The notes under the pieces were generated by a model. That model did not search any database and had not been told where the DNA came from. It saw only the letters and a program-made list of their open reading frames with translations. A stretch of 64,000 nt of DNA, taken from assembly GCA_021824175.1 (NCBI GenBank), contig JAKALP010000009.1, forward strand, positions 1 to 64,000, given 5' to 3'. Shown piece by piece: positions 18,686-27,027 of this stretch. Positions within the stretch are counted from its first letter, which is position 1. The number at the start of each line of letters is the position of its first letter. Source of the stretch: Deltaproteobacteria bacterium (GTDB lineage: Bacteria > Desulfobacterota > Desulfobacteria > Desulfobacterales > Desulfosarcinaceae). The position numbers and the translations under genes were made by a program.

Positions 18686-19675
18686 TTAGTGGATGCGGGA
18701 CAGTTCCGAAGCAAGGATCGTATCAGAGGCTGGCTGCTCCCGCGGCGCCAGTGACAATTCTTTGAGCAGATCGCGCATATACTCCCTTTCCTCGGGGATT
18801 TCCCTGAGGTTGTTCAAATACTCCAAAAAGTGCTCTTCAATCTGGTGTTCCCTAGTAATCCTGCCCGTTAAAAAAGCCCATTGGAGAGGAAACCGGCCAG
18901 GTACGAAATGAACGTTCATCCAATGCCAGAAAGCCAAAACGATCAAGGCCAGCACGGCCTCGTCGGCATGCATGAGCCTGACCAGATCCTGAAAAAATGC
19001 GGAATACGAATCATTGCCAACCACCCAATGCGGCAACACTTTGCCGATGAGGCCGGGTATCGATTTGGCGACAATGTCAGGAAATAAAAGCGCTGATCCC
19101 GCCGTCATCAATACAAAGCTGCCGTAGAATACCGCCATATAGTGGAGCTTTTGCTTGTACATGAATTTTTCCATCTTGGGCCGGAAAGGCTCGATTCCCA
19201 AGAAGTATTTGATGTCGTGGAAGAAATCCTGCAGATCCTTGAGGCGCGGGATTTGGGTCCGTTTATAGTCGAATTCATGCCGCAGCAGTTTTACAATAGT
19301 CCCGCCGACTACCGTCACCACGTGATAGATGGAAGTGAACATCATGATAAATGCACAGATTCGATGCACCCAGCGTGCGATATCGATGCCGCCGAAAAGG
19401 TCGATGAGGTGCTTGGCCCAGAACAGATCGCTAAAGAAGATGGGCAGGCCGGTGGCCGCCAGAAGTATAAAGGTGATAAAGATCAACAAATGCTGGATCA
19501 CGATGTGAATGGAATAGCGCGGCAGGTCGCCTCTGGGGTCGGATTGAACGTGTTTGTAGATATCCCGTGGAATATGGCCGACGCCATCAACAAAAGTATA
19601 ATAGCCGTCCTCACCCATGGATCTATCCAAAGTGGGAGCGGGTTTTGGGGTTCCGGTATCCAATGACTGCTCCAT
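18686..19675 (-). CDS. four-helix cytochrome b subunit (module copy 1)
   Basis: 329-residue cytochrome b of the formate-dehydrogenase-gamma/thiosulfate-reductase type. Four hydrophobic helices with histidines placed for bis-His heme b: HIVIQHLLIFITF in helix 1, WVHRICAFIMMFTSIYHVV in helix 2, and HADEAVLALIVLAFWHWMNVHF in helix 4. A loop with DIKYFLGIEPFRPKMEKFMYKQKLHY separates the helix pairs. It is longer than copies 2 and 3 by an N-terminal extension of about 50 residues. It lies between an octaheme and a triheme cytochrome gene (7- and 54-base gaps). Inferred role: quinol oxidation or quinone reduction at the membrane. Confidence 0.88.
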   Translation of the reverse strand: MEQSLDTGTPKPAPTLDRSMGEDGYYTFVDGVGHIPRDIYKHVQSDPRGDLPRYSIHIVIQHLLIFITFILLAATGLPIFFSDLFWAKHLIDLFGGIDIARWVHRICAFIMMFTSIYHVVTVVGGTIVKLLRHEFDYKRTQIPRLKDLQDFFHDIKYFLGIEPFRPKMEKFMYKQKLHYMAVFYGSFVLMTAGSALLFPDIVAKSIPGLIGKVLPHWVVGNDSYSAFFQDLVRLMHADEAVLALIVLAFWHWMNVHFVPGRFPLQWAFLTGRITREHQIEEHFLEYLNNLREIPEEREYMRDLLKELSLAPREQPASDTILASELSRIH

Positions 19676-19682
19676 GACGCTA

Positions 19683-20765
19683 TCAACCTCTCTTTGGCCT
19701 GGCGTGCTTGTTGGGACGATGCCAGCTCGAACCGTTGAAGAGAATCAGGCGGATGCCCTCCCTGCGGCGGCCAAAAGTTTCAAACAGCATCAGGCCCACC
19801 ATGCTGATGACCGTGCCGTAAGTGGCAAGTTGGAGAAAAAGGCTCATCAGGTAGATAATTGGATTATCCTTGTGGATGGGGCTCGGATGGACCGCGATAT
19901 CGATGAACCAGTCGCCGGTTTTGGCGTGGCACTGCCGGCACGTTTGGGCGATGTTGGCCTTGTTGATCGATGCTTTGGGGTTATCCTTCTTGTAGATATC
20001 ATGCAGGGCGCTGGAAGCGTGGCAACTGATGCAATCCGCGGCCTTTTTTGATCCCAGCCGGACCAGCTTGCCATGAATGGAATGGTTATAACTCTCCACT
20101 GCTTCGGCCGCCCGTGGCGATGCGCCCAGTTGCAGCATGCGCTCGGAGTCTTGATGGCATTTGGCGCATAATGCCACGATCTGCTGGGGCGCGCGGGTGG
20201 TCTTCTTCCGCAGCCGATGAGCGATGTGCTGAAATGCCTGGATTACTCCGCCTTGGGGATGACAGTTTTGGCAGCGCCGCAATGCTTCCGCTTCGGGCAG
20301 ATTTTCTTCCGATATCTTGGAATATAACGGATTCTGGTGGCAAAAGATGCAATCGGGTTTGGCGGCTCGCATGCGGTCTGAGTCCTCCGGCGTGCGGCCG
20401 TGAGCGCTGCCATTGAAAATCGTCATGATGTGTTGATGGGAAAAGGTTTCCTGGGAAAAAGGCGGCTTAATATGACAGGAGTTGGCGCAATTGACCGTTT
20501 GGGTGACTGGATCATGGGGAATTTTGGTGATGTAGGTATGGCAGTCGTGGCAATCGATATTTCGATGAACCGTATGCCGGTACATCGTTTCATCGACGTT
20601 GTAGTTATGCAACTTGCCGTTGGCATCGATGCGGCCGATATAGCGGTGTTTATGGCACATCAGGCAATTCATTTTATCGGCGGCCTGGGCAGTGAGCGCC
20701 CAGAGGGGCACCATCAGAAGCGCCATGAAAAGACCTGTCTGCCATTTACTCCCGATTGGTCTCAT
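19683..20765 (-). CDS. octaheme cytochrome c with C-terminal anchor (module copy 1)
   Basis: 360 residues: signal peptide (about 1-28, ending TAQA-A), eight heme sites and a C-terminal transmembrane helix (about 305-328) with a basic cytoplasmic tail. Sites in order: CLMCH, CHDCH, CANSCH (CX3CH), CIFCH, CQNCH, CAKCH, CISCH and CRQCH. Non-motif histidines in HRNIDCH, FSHQH, SAHGR, HIAHR and NHSIHG are likely distal ligands. The same arrangement is found at 27028 and 29843. It precedes cytochrome b by seven bases. Likely a periplasmic electron relay docked to the cytochrome b. Confidence 0.88.
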   Translation of the reverse strand: MRPIGSKWQTGLFMALLMVPLWALTAQAADKMNCLMCHKHRYIGRIDANGKLHNYNVDETMYRHTVHRNIDCHDCHTYITKIPHDPVTQTVNCANSCHIKPPFSQETFSHQHIMTIFNGSAHGRTPEDSDRMRAAKPDCIFCHQNPLYSKISEENLPEAEALRRCQNCHPQGGVIQAFQHIAHRLRKKTTRAPQQIVALCAKCHQDSERMLQLGASPRAAEAVESYNHSIHGKLVRLGSKKAADCISCHASSALHDIYKKDNPKASINKANIAQTCRQCHAKTGDWFIDIAVHPSPIHKDNPIIYLMSLFLQLATYGTVISMVGLMLFETFGRRREGIRLILFNGSSWHRPNKHARPKRG

Positions 20766-20889
20766 AATGCCGACTTCTTCATCTCTTGTGAAGGATGCAT
20801 GGGGAACATTTCCGTCATCATAATAGGAACAATCTCCCGTTGGGTGTCAAGGCGAAAAAGCATGCTTTAATATTTCGGATAGGCACCAT

Positions 20890-21891
20890 TTAGCGCATGG
20901 GATGGCACTTGATGCACATATTGCCCTCCAGCCGATGGCGATGGGTTGTGCCCGCGCCTTTGGTGCCTGCGCGTTGATCCGGGATCAATCCTTTCTGATG
21001 GGGGTTGTGGCAGGTCACGCAGGTGACTTTGCCTTCCTGGTCCAAAGGTAACACCATATTGTACTGCTCCTGCATCTGCTTCATACGCTCGACCACTTCC
21101 CGGCTGGGCTTGCGCAGATGCTTGGAATGCATGGGCTGTCGGGCGGTGGCATAATGGCAGCCTTTGCAAAGTGCGCCGTAATTGCCGATGAGTTTTACTT
21201 CCCTATAAGTGGCGGTTTGGGCATCGGGAACATCGGTGTGGCAGTAAATGCATTGGGCCGTAATCATCCGCCCCTGGGCGTCGATCTGTTTATGGGGATC
21301 GCGCTGGACATAGCGGTTGGTCTCATGACAGCGGAAGCAAAAATCCAGGGAGCTCTTGTAGGGCATGCCGCGCAGGAATTTCTGCCCTTTTAAAAGCACT
21401 TTGTCGGCCTCGCTGTCACGGCATTGAATAAAGACATTATGACAGGTCAGGCAGGACATTTGGCCCTGATTGAGAGGAAATTCGGTGGGGATAGTAATCC
21501 CGGAAGATTTATCGGGGCGGCTGTCCACCGGATGGGCGTGGACCGACTCCGTATCAAAGTGGCACCGGCACAGAAAGCGGAAATTGCCGTTATACTTCAA
21601 CACTTTGGCCTCCGCACCGTTGGTGCGGCCGGCATGGCATTCGCCACAGTAGCGACCTGAAAAGTGGATATTGGTGCTTTTGGGCAGTTCGGCGCTTTCG
21701 GCTCGTGGGGGTGTGGCCGTGGGATGGGCCGGCGCCAGGGGCATCTTTTTTTCAAAGCGGGTTCCACTGCGGGCCTGCGCTATTTCATTGGCCTCAGTGT
21801 GCGCAACGACCGCCAAACATAGCCATACGGCCAGCAGGCCCAGCCACACCGCGCTTAACGAACAGCGCCTATGTTCCGCTGGCGGCATCAT
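20890..21891 (-). CDS. periplasmic multiheme cytochrome c (7 CXXCH plus one CXCH)
   Basis: 333 residues. A signal or anchor helix (about 13-33) is followed by a Pro-rich linker and heme motifs CGECH, CLTCH, CFRCH, CIYCH, CKGCH, CVTCH and CIKCH. Between the first two is CRCH, a CX1CH sequence at the place where an eighth heme would fall. No C-terminal anchor. Its ATG overlaps the stop of the 20-heme cytochrome gene (ATGATG), so the two are translationally coupled and probably act together. Not a copy of the octaheme module proteins: spacing and signature blocks differ. Role inferred as a soluble or lipid-facing electron carrier. Confidence 0.83.
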   Translation of the reverse strand: MMPPAEHRRCSLSAVWLGLLAVWLCLAVVAHTEANEIAQARSGTRFEKKMPLAPAHPTATPPRAESAELPKSTNIHFSGRYCGECHAGRTNGAEAKVLKYNGNFRFLCRCHFDTESVHAHPVDSRPDKSSGITIPTEFPLNQGQMSCLTCHNVFIQCRDSEADKVLLKGQKFLRGMPYKSSLDFCFRCHETNRYVQRDPHKQIDAQGRMITAQCIYCHTDVPDAQTATYREVKLIGNYGALCKGCHYATARQPMHSKHLRKPSREVVERMKQMQEQYNMVLPLDQEGKVTCVTCHNPHQKGLIPDQRAGTKGAGTTHRHRLEGNMCIKCHPMR

Positions 21892-24365
21892 GGCTCGAAG
21901 CTCTCCGTGTGGCCGGTGATCAGGGCCCGTTTTTCAAGGTCATGGAAGTATAGGTAGCGTGAAAGTGCTTCGGTCCCATGACAGTCCATGCAAATCATAT
22001 TGGTGCTGGTGGTCCGTAAAAAGCTGGTGCTCGCGTCGCCTTCCACCGGAGCAATGCTGCCTCTGGCGTTTACGTCGTTCGTCCACTGATGCGCATTGTG
22101 GCAGGAAGCGCAGGAGATTTCGCCATTGGCCAGGGCGCGTCCGGTGCCGGAGTCGAATAACGGAAAGTAGGCCGGGGTTCCTTCCTGGGTGTGGCCGATA
22201 TTTCTGAACAGCATGTCGCTGGGATGGGTGGCGATCTGGGGCAGCTTGGCCCCTCCCGGTCCATTTTTGAGATGACAACTGCGGCAGAGCCCCTCCTGGG
22301 GACTGTAGGCTGTTGGAATCTCCCGGGCCCAGAGCAACAATGGATTTTTGCTGTTGTGCACCAGATGACAGGCACTGCATGGGCCGGAATCCTTCACCGT
22401 CCGCCCCGACAGGTTTTGAACCGCGGGGCCGGTGAGATTCAAATCGTGATCCGTGGATAGCACCCGCGCCTGGTGGGTATGGCAATCGGCGCACAGTTGC
22501 GCCGAGGGGGAATTATCCAAGCGCAGAAATTTGCCGGACGGTTCGGCGGTCTCCGTCTGGATTGAAGTTTTGCCTTCGTCTTTGGGGCGCCGCCGGTGGG
22601 GATCATGGCAGGTATAGCACACCACCTGTCCGCCCTCGGCCAACCGCCCTTTGGCATCGAACAACGGCAGGCGCGATTTCATTCCCAGTTGGGCCGGGGA
22701 GATGTTGATGGGATGGGATGTCTTGTGAATCAATTTTTCAGGAGCCGCGCCCTTTTCGCGGTGGCAACTGAAGCATAGCGCGGACTGGAGCGGGTCATCG
22801 GCTTTGGGCATGGTTTTGGCCCACAAATATTGGGCATTGCCGCCGTGCACCAGATGACAGCCACCGCAAATGCCGGCCGTGGCCGGCGTCTGATCCAGTA
22901 GATTGAGTTCCTGGGGCGCGGTTTTGATCAGATTGTGGGTAGAGTCCGCCACCGCAAACTTATCCATATGGCATGCTTCGCAGATTTTGGGGGACGGCAG
23001 GCGCAGGAAGAGATCTCCGGGCGATTTTGAATTGTTCTGGGTTCCTGTTTTGGGCGCATCGCTCTTTTGTCGACGGTGGGGGTCGTGGCAGGTGGCGCAG
23101 GTCATTTTGCCATTGTCGGACGGCACGCCGTTGGGATCAAAAAGCGGCAGCTCCAGGTTGCCCTTTTGGGCTTGGGCGCTGACGATGAGACGATCCGGCG
23201 CCTGATTGGCAAAGGGCGTCACGCCCAAGGGGTGGGAAGCATTATTGAAAAGCTTTGGCTTGGCGGCCACCCGGCCCTTGGCATGGCAGCTCAGGCACGC
23301 CTGGGCCGCGGGCTCGCCAGCGCCGGAAAGCGTCAGGGCGGATTTATGGGGCAGGTGGCAGGCGGAACAGACACCGGCTTCGGCCACGGTCTGGCCCTGG
23401 GCGTTTTTGGTCTGGGGGGCGGATTTGGCCAAATTGTGGCCGGATTCAGCCACCGATTGCTTGTTGGTATGGCAGATCAAACACAAGCCGTCCTTGACTT
23501 CGGTCATGATCAACAGCTTCTGACCGCTTTGCTTGCCGTGAACTTTATGGCAGGTCAGACAGATCACCTCACCGGCTTTGCCCGTGCGGGCGCCCTTTTC
23601 CATTAGGGTGGCCGGGATGGTGGCCGTCACCGGCCGGGCGTTGATGACATGGCCGGGCTTTTTCAGCCCCTCGGCGGTGAGTTTGCCTTTATCCACATGG
23701 CAGGCCAGGCACAATTCCGCATTGCGGCTGCTTTTGATTAAAAAGGCATCGGCGGTGGAGCCGTGGGCCGCGTGGCAAATTTCACACGTGATCTTGTTGG
23801 GATCTTTGCCGGCGGCCGCGCTCAAACGAAGAAAAGCTTCCGGGGTTTTGCTTTTGACGATGCCCATGGGATGGCTGTGATCGGGAGCCGTGGTGTCCAT
23901 GCTGGGATGGCACATGCGGCACATGGCCGAGTCCTTATTGGAAATACGCATGAAGATGGTGGTCTCTTCATTGGGCCCGCTGGGCACGCCATGCGCGGTG
24001 TGGCAGGTGGCGCATTGGACTTTGCCGTTTTCATCCAGGGGGAAGATTTCGGGAATTTTCATGCCTTCGGGCGGAGCCACGTTGGTCTTGTGGCCGCGGC
24101 CGACGCTCATCTTCGCCCGGGAGTCCATGACGCTGCCGTCGTGGCATGAGGCGCACATTTCCGGCGTGGCCACTACTTTTTCCGACTGATAGGGCACCAG
24201 GTCCGTGCCGCGGCCCTCAATGAAGAAAGTATCGATCCAGCGGTAATGGCATAGCGCGCAGGCTTTGGCGGACTTGGGATTTTTGGGCACGGTCATTTCA
24301 GCCCAAGCAGTATTGAGGGGCAGGAGTAGAAAAAGGATCATCACCAATACCGCCACAAGCACCAT
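21888..24365 (-). CDS. 20-heme c-type cytochrome
   Basis: 825 residues with a signal peptide (MVLVAVLVMILFLLLPLNTAWA) and 20 CXXCH motifs spaced along the chain, with no transmembrane helix after the signal. The sequence is internally repetitive: a unit with CHDPHRR(R/Q), FLRL, an AC/LCxxCH site, STH(N/D)L and CSACHLVH or CGGCHLVH recurs from about residue 380, and shorter CxxCHxAHG units fill the N-terminal half. I chose the ATG at 24365; the longer frame from 24515 would translate an intergenic repeat and bury the signal peptide. Such molecules act as electron wires or reservoirs in the periplasm or outside the cell. No porin-like partner is encoded here. Confidence 0.87.
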   Translation of the reverse strand: MVLVAVLVMILFLLLPLNTAWAEMTVPKNPKSAKACALCHYRWIDTFFIEGRGTDLVPYQSEKVVATPEMCASCHDGSVMDSRAKMSVGRGHKTNVAPPEGMKIPEIFPLDENGKVQCATCHTAHGVPSGPNEETTIFMRISNKDSAMCRMCHPSMDTTAPDHSHPMGIVKSKTPEAFLRLSAAAGKDPNKITCEICHAAHGSTADAFLIKSSRNAELCLACHVDKGKLTAEGLKKPGHVINARPVTATIPATLMEKGARTGKAGEVICLTCHKVHGKQSGQKLLIMTEVKDGLCLICHTNKQSVAESGHNLAKSAPQTKNAQGQTVAEAGVCSACHLPHKSALTLSGAGEPAAQACLSCHAKGRVAAKPKLFNNASHPLGVTPFANQAPDRLIVSAQAQKGNLELPLFDPNGVPSDNGKMTCATCHDPHRRQKSDAPKTGTQNNSKSPGDLFLRLPSPKICEACHMDKFAVADSTHNLIKTAPQELNLLDQTPATAGICGGCHLVHGGNAQYLWAKTMPKADDPLQSALCFSCHREKGAAPEKLIHKTSHPINISPAQLGMKSRLPLFDAKGRLAEGGQVVCYTCHDPHRRRPKDEGKTSIQTETAEPSGKFLRLDNSPSAQLCADCHTHQARVLSTDHDLNLTGPAVQNLSGRTVKDSGPCSACHLVHNSKNPLLLWAREIPTAYSPQEGLCRSCHLKNGPGGAKLPQIATHPSDMLFRNIGHTQEGTPAYFPLFDSGTGRALANGEISCASCHNAHQWTNDVNARGSIAPVEGDASTSFLRTTSTNMICMDCHGTEALSRYLYFHDLEKRALITGHTESFEP

Positions 24366-24433
24366 ATAACGGGCGCTCTCTTTGGTAAGGAATGGAGAAA
24401 AATCCGATATGCCTTTTAAACCCCTCACCCCGA

Positions 24434-24455
24434 CCCTCTCCCCCAGGGGCGAGGG
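24434..24455. repeat. REP-like palindrome
   Basis: CCCTC-T-CCCCC-A-GGGG-C-GAGGG forms a near-perfect hairpin. The surrounding sequence (24416-24460) matches the common intergenic repeat of proteobacteria that encodes 'SPLGERVGVRG' when read through. A pyrimidine-rich degenerate stretch follows at about 24510-24590. Both lie between the NHL and 20-heme genes. Confidence 0.6.
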
Positions 24456-24574
24456 AGCACTCGCTCGTGAGACCGATAGTAATAACGGTATAGTGTCGTA
24501 TTGCGTTTCCCTCACTCCCTTAATCCCTTTGTGCCTTTGCGCCTCAGTGCCTTGTGTCTTTGTCCCTCAGTCCC

Positions 24575-25546
24575 TCACTCCTTCCCCCCAATACTATAAA
24601 CACCCACCCGATTGGCAAACATCTCCACCACATAAAGCCGGTTCTGGCGATCGATCCAAAGGCCGACCGGAGATTTGAAGCGTTTAATCTTCTTGGTGTC
24701 CGGATCACCGATAGCCGCTAGAAATTCTCCATTGTGTCCAAACACCTGAATCACACCCATGTAGCTGTCGGAAACAAAGACCCGGCCGCTTTTATCCAAG
24801 GCCACCCCCTTGGGGCGGAAGAACTGCCCTTTCTCTACGCCCCAATCACCGATGTTTTCTACGAACAACCCTTTCGAATTGAGCACTTGAACCCGGGTGT
24901 TGATTACATCGGAGATGTACAGCAGGCCTTCTTTGTCCTGGGTGATGAGAAAAGGATACCTGAATTCGCGATTGCCCGTGCCCGGTTTGCCGAAGGTATC
25001 GACCAGGCGCAAGGAGAGCAGATCAAACACCAGGATCTGGTGGTGATCGTTGTTGACCACATAGAGCCGTTTGGCGGAAGAATCGGCCACCATGTCGGTG
25101 GGATCGCCGGCCCGTCCCCCGGCCGGGGTGATTTTGCACTCGTTGATAAACTCTCCCTTGGGGGAGAAGATCTGCACGCGGTGATTGCCCGAGTCGGCGA
25201 TGTAGATCTTGCCTTCGGTATCGATGTCGATGCCCAACGGTTGGTTAAACTCGCTGGCCCCGGTTCCTTCGCGACCGAAACTGCCGTGAAATTCGCCATT
25301 GTATTTAAAAATCTTGATGGCGTTGTTAACGCCGTCCACCACATAAATGAAATCGGAGGCAGACACCGCCACTTCACTGGGGTTGTTGAATTGGCCCGTG
25401 ATATCAAAGAGGTGTTTGGCGAAAAGAAAATTGATTGCCCCGGCACTGGTGACATTGAAATGCAGTAGAAGCAGAACAAACAGCGTACTTCGCAAGCGGC
25501 CTTTAATATTGGCGGTATATTTCTTCGACCTCATTCGATCCATCAC
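24575..25546 (-). CDS. NHL-repeat beta-propeller protein
   Basis: 323 residues: a signal peptide (about 17-38) and about six NHL repeats (for example NQPLGIDIDTEGKIYIADSGNHRVQIF and FRPKGVALDKSGRVFVSDSYMGVIQVF), enough for one six-bladed propeller. No heme motif. NHL proteins are often encoded next to multiheme cytochromes in iron- and sulfate-reducing bacteria, where they are thought to be exported scaffolds or binding partners; the exact role is unknown. It is second in the left operon, 77 bases after the hexaheme gene. Confidence 0.88.
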   Translation of the reverse strand: MMDRMRSKKYTANIKGRLRSTLFVLLLLHFNVTSAGAINFLFAKHLFDITGQFNNPSEVAVSASDFIYVVDGVNNAIKIFKYNGEFHGSFGREGTGASEFNQPLGIDIDTEGKIYIADSGNHRVQIFSPKGEFINECKITPAGGRAGDPTDMVADSSAKRLYVVNNDHHQILVFDLLSLRLVDTFGKPGTGNREFRYPFLITQDKEGLLYISDVINTRVQVLNSKGLFVENIGDWGVEKGQFFRPKGVALDKSGRVFVSDSYMGVIQVFGHNGEFLAAIGDPDTKKIKRFKSPVGLWIDRQNRLYVVEMFANRVGVYSIGGKE

Positions 25547-25623
25547 CGTGGTCCTGAAGCCAACTGTTTTACGCGGGGCGACATCTGGTTTTTCTTATGG
25601 TTATACATCGGCCCGCGCTTCTT

Positions 25624-26565
25624 CTATTTCTCGAACATTTGGGGAAAATAAAAGGTCTTGTAGTGGGTCACCAGCCCCTTGAGATTGATGCTGATCAAAT
25701 TATGATGGGCTTTTTCATCAAAACCCAATTGCGCAAAGTCGAGAATACTATGGGTCGAGTGACACTCGTCGCAGGCCACGCTGATCTCCTTGCGGTTGAT
25801 GTCGCGGTGAAAATAGGCCAGGCGTTGTTTCCGCTCGTCCGCTTTCAGATTCTTTTCCTTTTCCAGAAAGGCTTTGGCCTCGGCCACATCCGATGAATTC
25901 ATCAGGGCCCGGGATTGACCGTCGATGGTGGTGAAAACCGTGATCCGGGAGATGAAGTCTTTTGATTTTTGGGCCTTTTTCAAATTGGGATTGTAGAAGG
26001 TGCCGAACGGCTCGCCGCTGAATTGGGCGCTCTCGGCGCCATTCCAAAGATAGCGATAATCGGCGTGGTTTTCCTTTTTAAGGTGGCACACCGTGCAATG
26101 CATAAAACCATTGTGCATATTCAGCAGGGCGCGGACCATATGGTTTTCGTAGTGGGGATAGAGCACATGGCAGACCCGGCAGGATGAGTCGTCCGTCAAG
26201 GAAGTAATGGCGGACTGCTCTTTTTGGTGAAAGCCGGCCAGCGGGAAGTTCTTTATTTTGGCTTTGTCTTTTTCATTGGTATGACATTGGGTGTTGCAAT
26301 TCACCTGGCTGACGCCGGTATGGGGCACCTGGTTGATGGCGGTGTGGCACTGCCGGCACGTCAGCTTGCCGTGGGGTGAGGCGAGATAGCGGGCCTCATC
26401 GATATGCACGACTTTCAGCACGTGCTTTTCGTCCAGGCGAACCAAGCCGGGATATTGATGGCAAGACAAACAGCCCTCGGAATCCATAGCCAGGGCAGGA
26501 AAGGTCATTCCCAGCAGCCAGATCACCCCGCACAAGCACCCCATGAGAAATTTGATAGATTTCAT
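25624..26565 (-). CDS. hexaheme cytochrome c, fusion of octaheme N-terminus and triheme C-terminus
   Basis: 313 residues with a signal peptide (MKSIKFLMGCLCGVIWLLGMTFPALA). Residues to about 115 match the start of the octaheme module proteins: CLSCHQYPGLVRLDE, SPHGKLTCRQCH, then CNTQCH (CX3CH). Residues from about 135 match the triheme proteins: CRVCHVLYPHYENH, RALLNMHNGFMHCTVCH, CDECHSTHSILDFAQLGFD and an ending YKTFYFPQMF. Total: five CXXCH plus one CX3CH. No transmembrane helix remains beyond the signal, so it should be periplasmic. Start chosen at 26565 because it gives a clean signal peptide and lies about 40 bases from the sigma-54 promoter candidate. First gene of the left operon. Confidence 0.85.
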   Translation of the reverse strand: MKSIKFLMGCLCGVIWLLGMTFPALAMDSEGCLSCHQYPGLVRLDEKHVLKVVHIDEARYLASPHGKLTCRQCHTAINQVPHTGVSQVNCNTQCHTNEKDKAKIKNFPLAGFHQKEQSAITSLTDDSSCRVCHVLYPHYENHMVRALLNMHNGFMHCTVCHLKKENHADYRYLWNGAESAQFSGEPFGTFYNPNLKKAQKSKDFISRITVFTTIDGQSRALMNSSDVAEAKAFLEKEKNLKADERKQRLAYFHRDINRKEISVACDECHSTHSILDFAQLGFDEKAHHNLISINLKGLVTHYKTFYFPQMFEK

Positions 26566-26614
26566 AGAAGCATCACATCGGTGGTTTGCGTTTACTTCGA
26601 AATGGTATTGCAAC

Positions 26615-26629
26615 GCAAGGATTATACCA
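26615..26629 (-). promoter_or_regulatory. sigma-54 (-24/-12) promoter candidate, left operon
   Basis: On the minus strand TGGTATAATCCTTGC has GG (26628-26627) and GC (26616-26615) separated by exactly ten bases, with the TTGC form of the -12 element. Predicted transcription start is near 26604, about 39 bases before the hexaheme start. It lies 87-144 bases from the three-site array. Confidence 0.65.
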
Positions 26630-26715
26630 TGCCCAGCTCGTTTCAAAAGAAGAGCCAAATGGCGCACGCCGATTATAGCACATCTTTGATCGGGGACTGC
26701 TGATTTGCCGCGATG

Positions 26716-26773
26716 TGGTGATATCACCATGTGGGCCTGGTTAAATCACCAGCCCGGCTTGGTGTTTTGACCG
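26716..26773. promoter_or_regulatory. array of three 14-bp activator-like sites, 22-bp period
   Basis: Sites at 26716-26729 (TGGTGATATCACCA), 26738-26751 (TGGTTAAATCACCA) and 26760-26773 (TGGTGTTTTGACCG) share TGGT-N6-ACC(A/G). The first is a perfect palindrome, the third has one deviation. Centre-to-centre spacing is 22 bp twice, about two helical turns, placing the sites on one face of the DNA. The array lies between two divergent sigma-54-type promoters, as enhancers of NtrC-type activators do. Confidence 0.7.
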
Positions 26774-26873
26774 ATATCCGCCGGCATCGCCTACGCCGGC
26801 GGATCAAAAAACCATTGTGACCATCAGCGGTTTGCGCATTGGCGCGCGCGGCGGGAAAAGCGGATGAAATGCA

Positions 26874-26889
26874 TGGCATATTCATTGCT
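26874..26889 (+). promoter_or_regulatory. sigma-54 (-24/-12) promoter candidate, right operon
   Basis: TGGCATATTCATTGCT matches the consensus TGGCAC-N5-TTGC well: GG at 26875-26876, GC at 26887-26888, ten bases between. Predicted start is near 26900, about 130 bases before the first right-hand cytochrome gene and 100-160 bases from the three-site array. Confidence 0.75.
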
Positions 26890-27027
26890 CTTCCAACTTC
26901 TTAGAGAGGATGCCGAAGCGAAAGCCGTTGATCTGGAAGCAGCCCGTATCTGCCCGTCAGGCCCACAGCCATGTTTGGAAGAGGCCTGATTAAACGTCAG
27001 TTTGAAAAAGGAATACAAGCGTGCTTA

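Noticed and set aside
24366-24515. N-terminal extension of the 20-heme cytochrome
   Set aside because: It would translate an intergenic palindrome and place 50 residues before a clear signal peptide.
17792-26565. Outer-membrane porin-cytochrome conduit
   Set aside because: No beta-barrel-like gene is present in either cytochrome operon, so a trans-outer-membrane complex cannot be claimed from this window.
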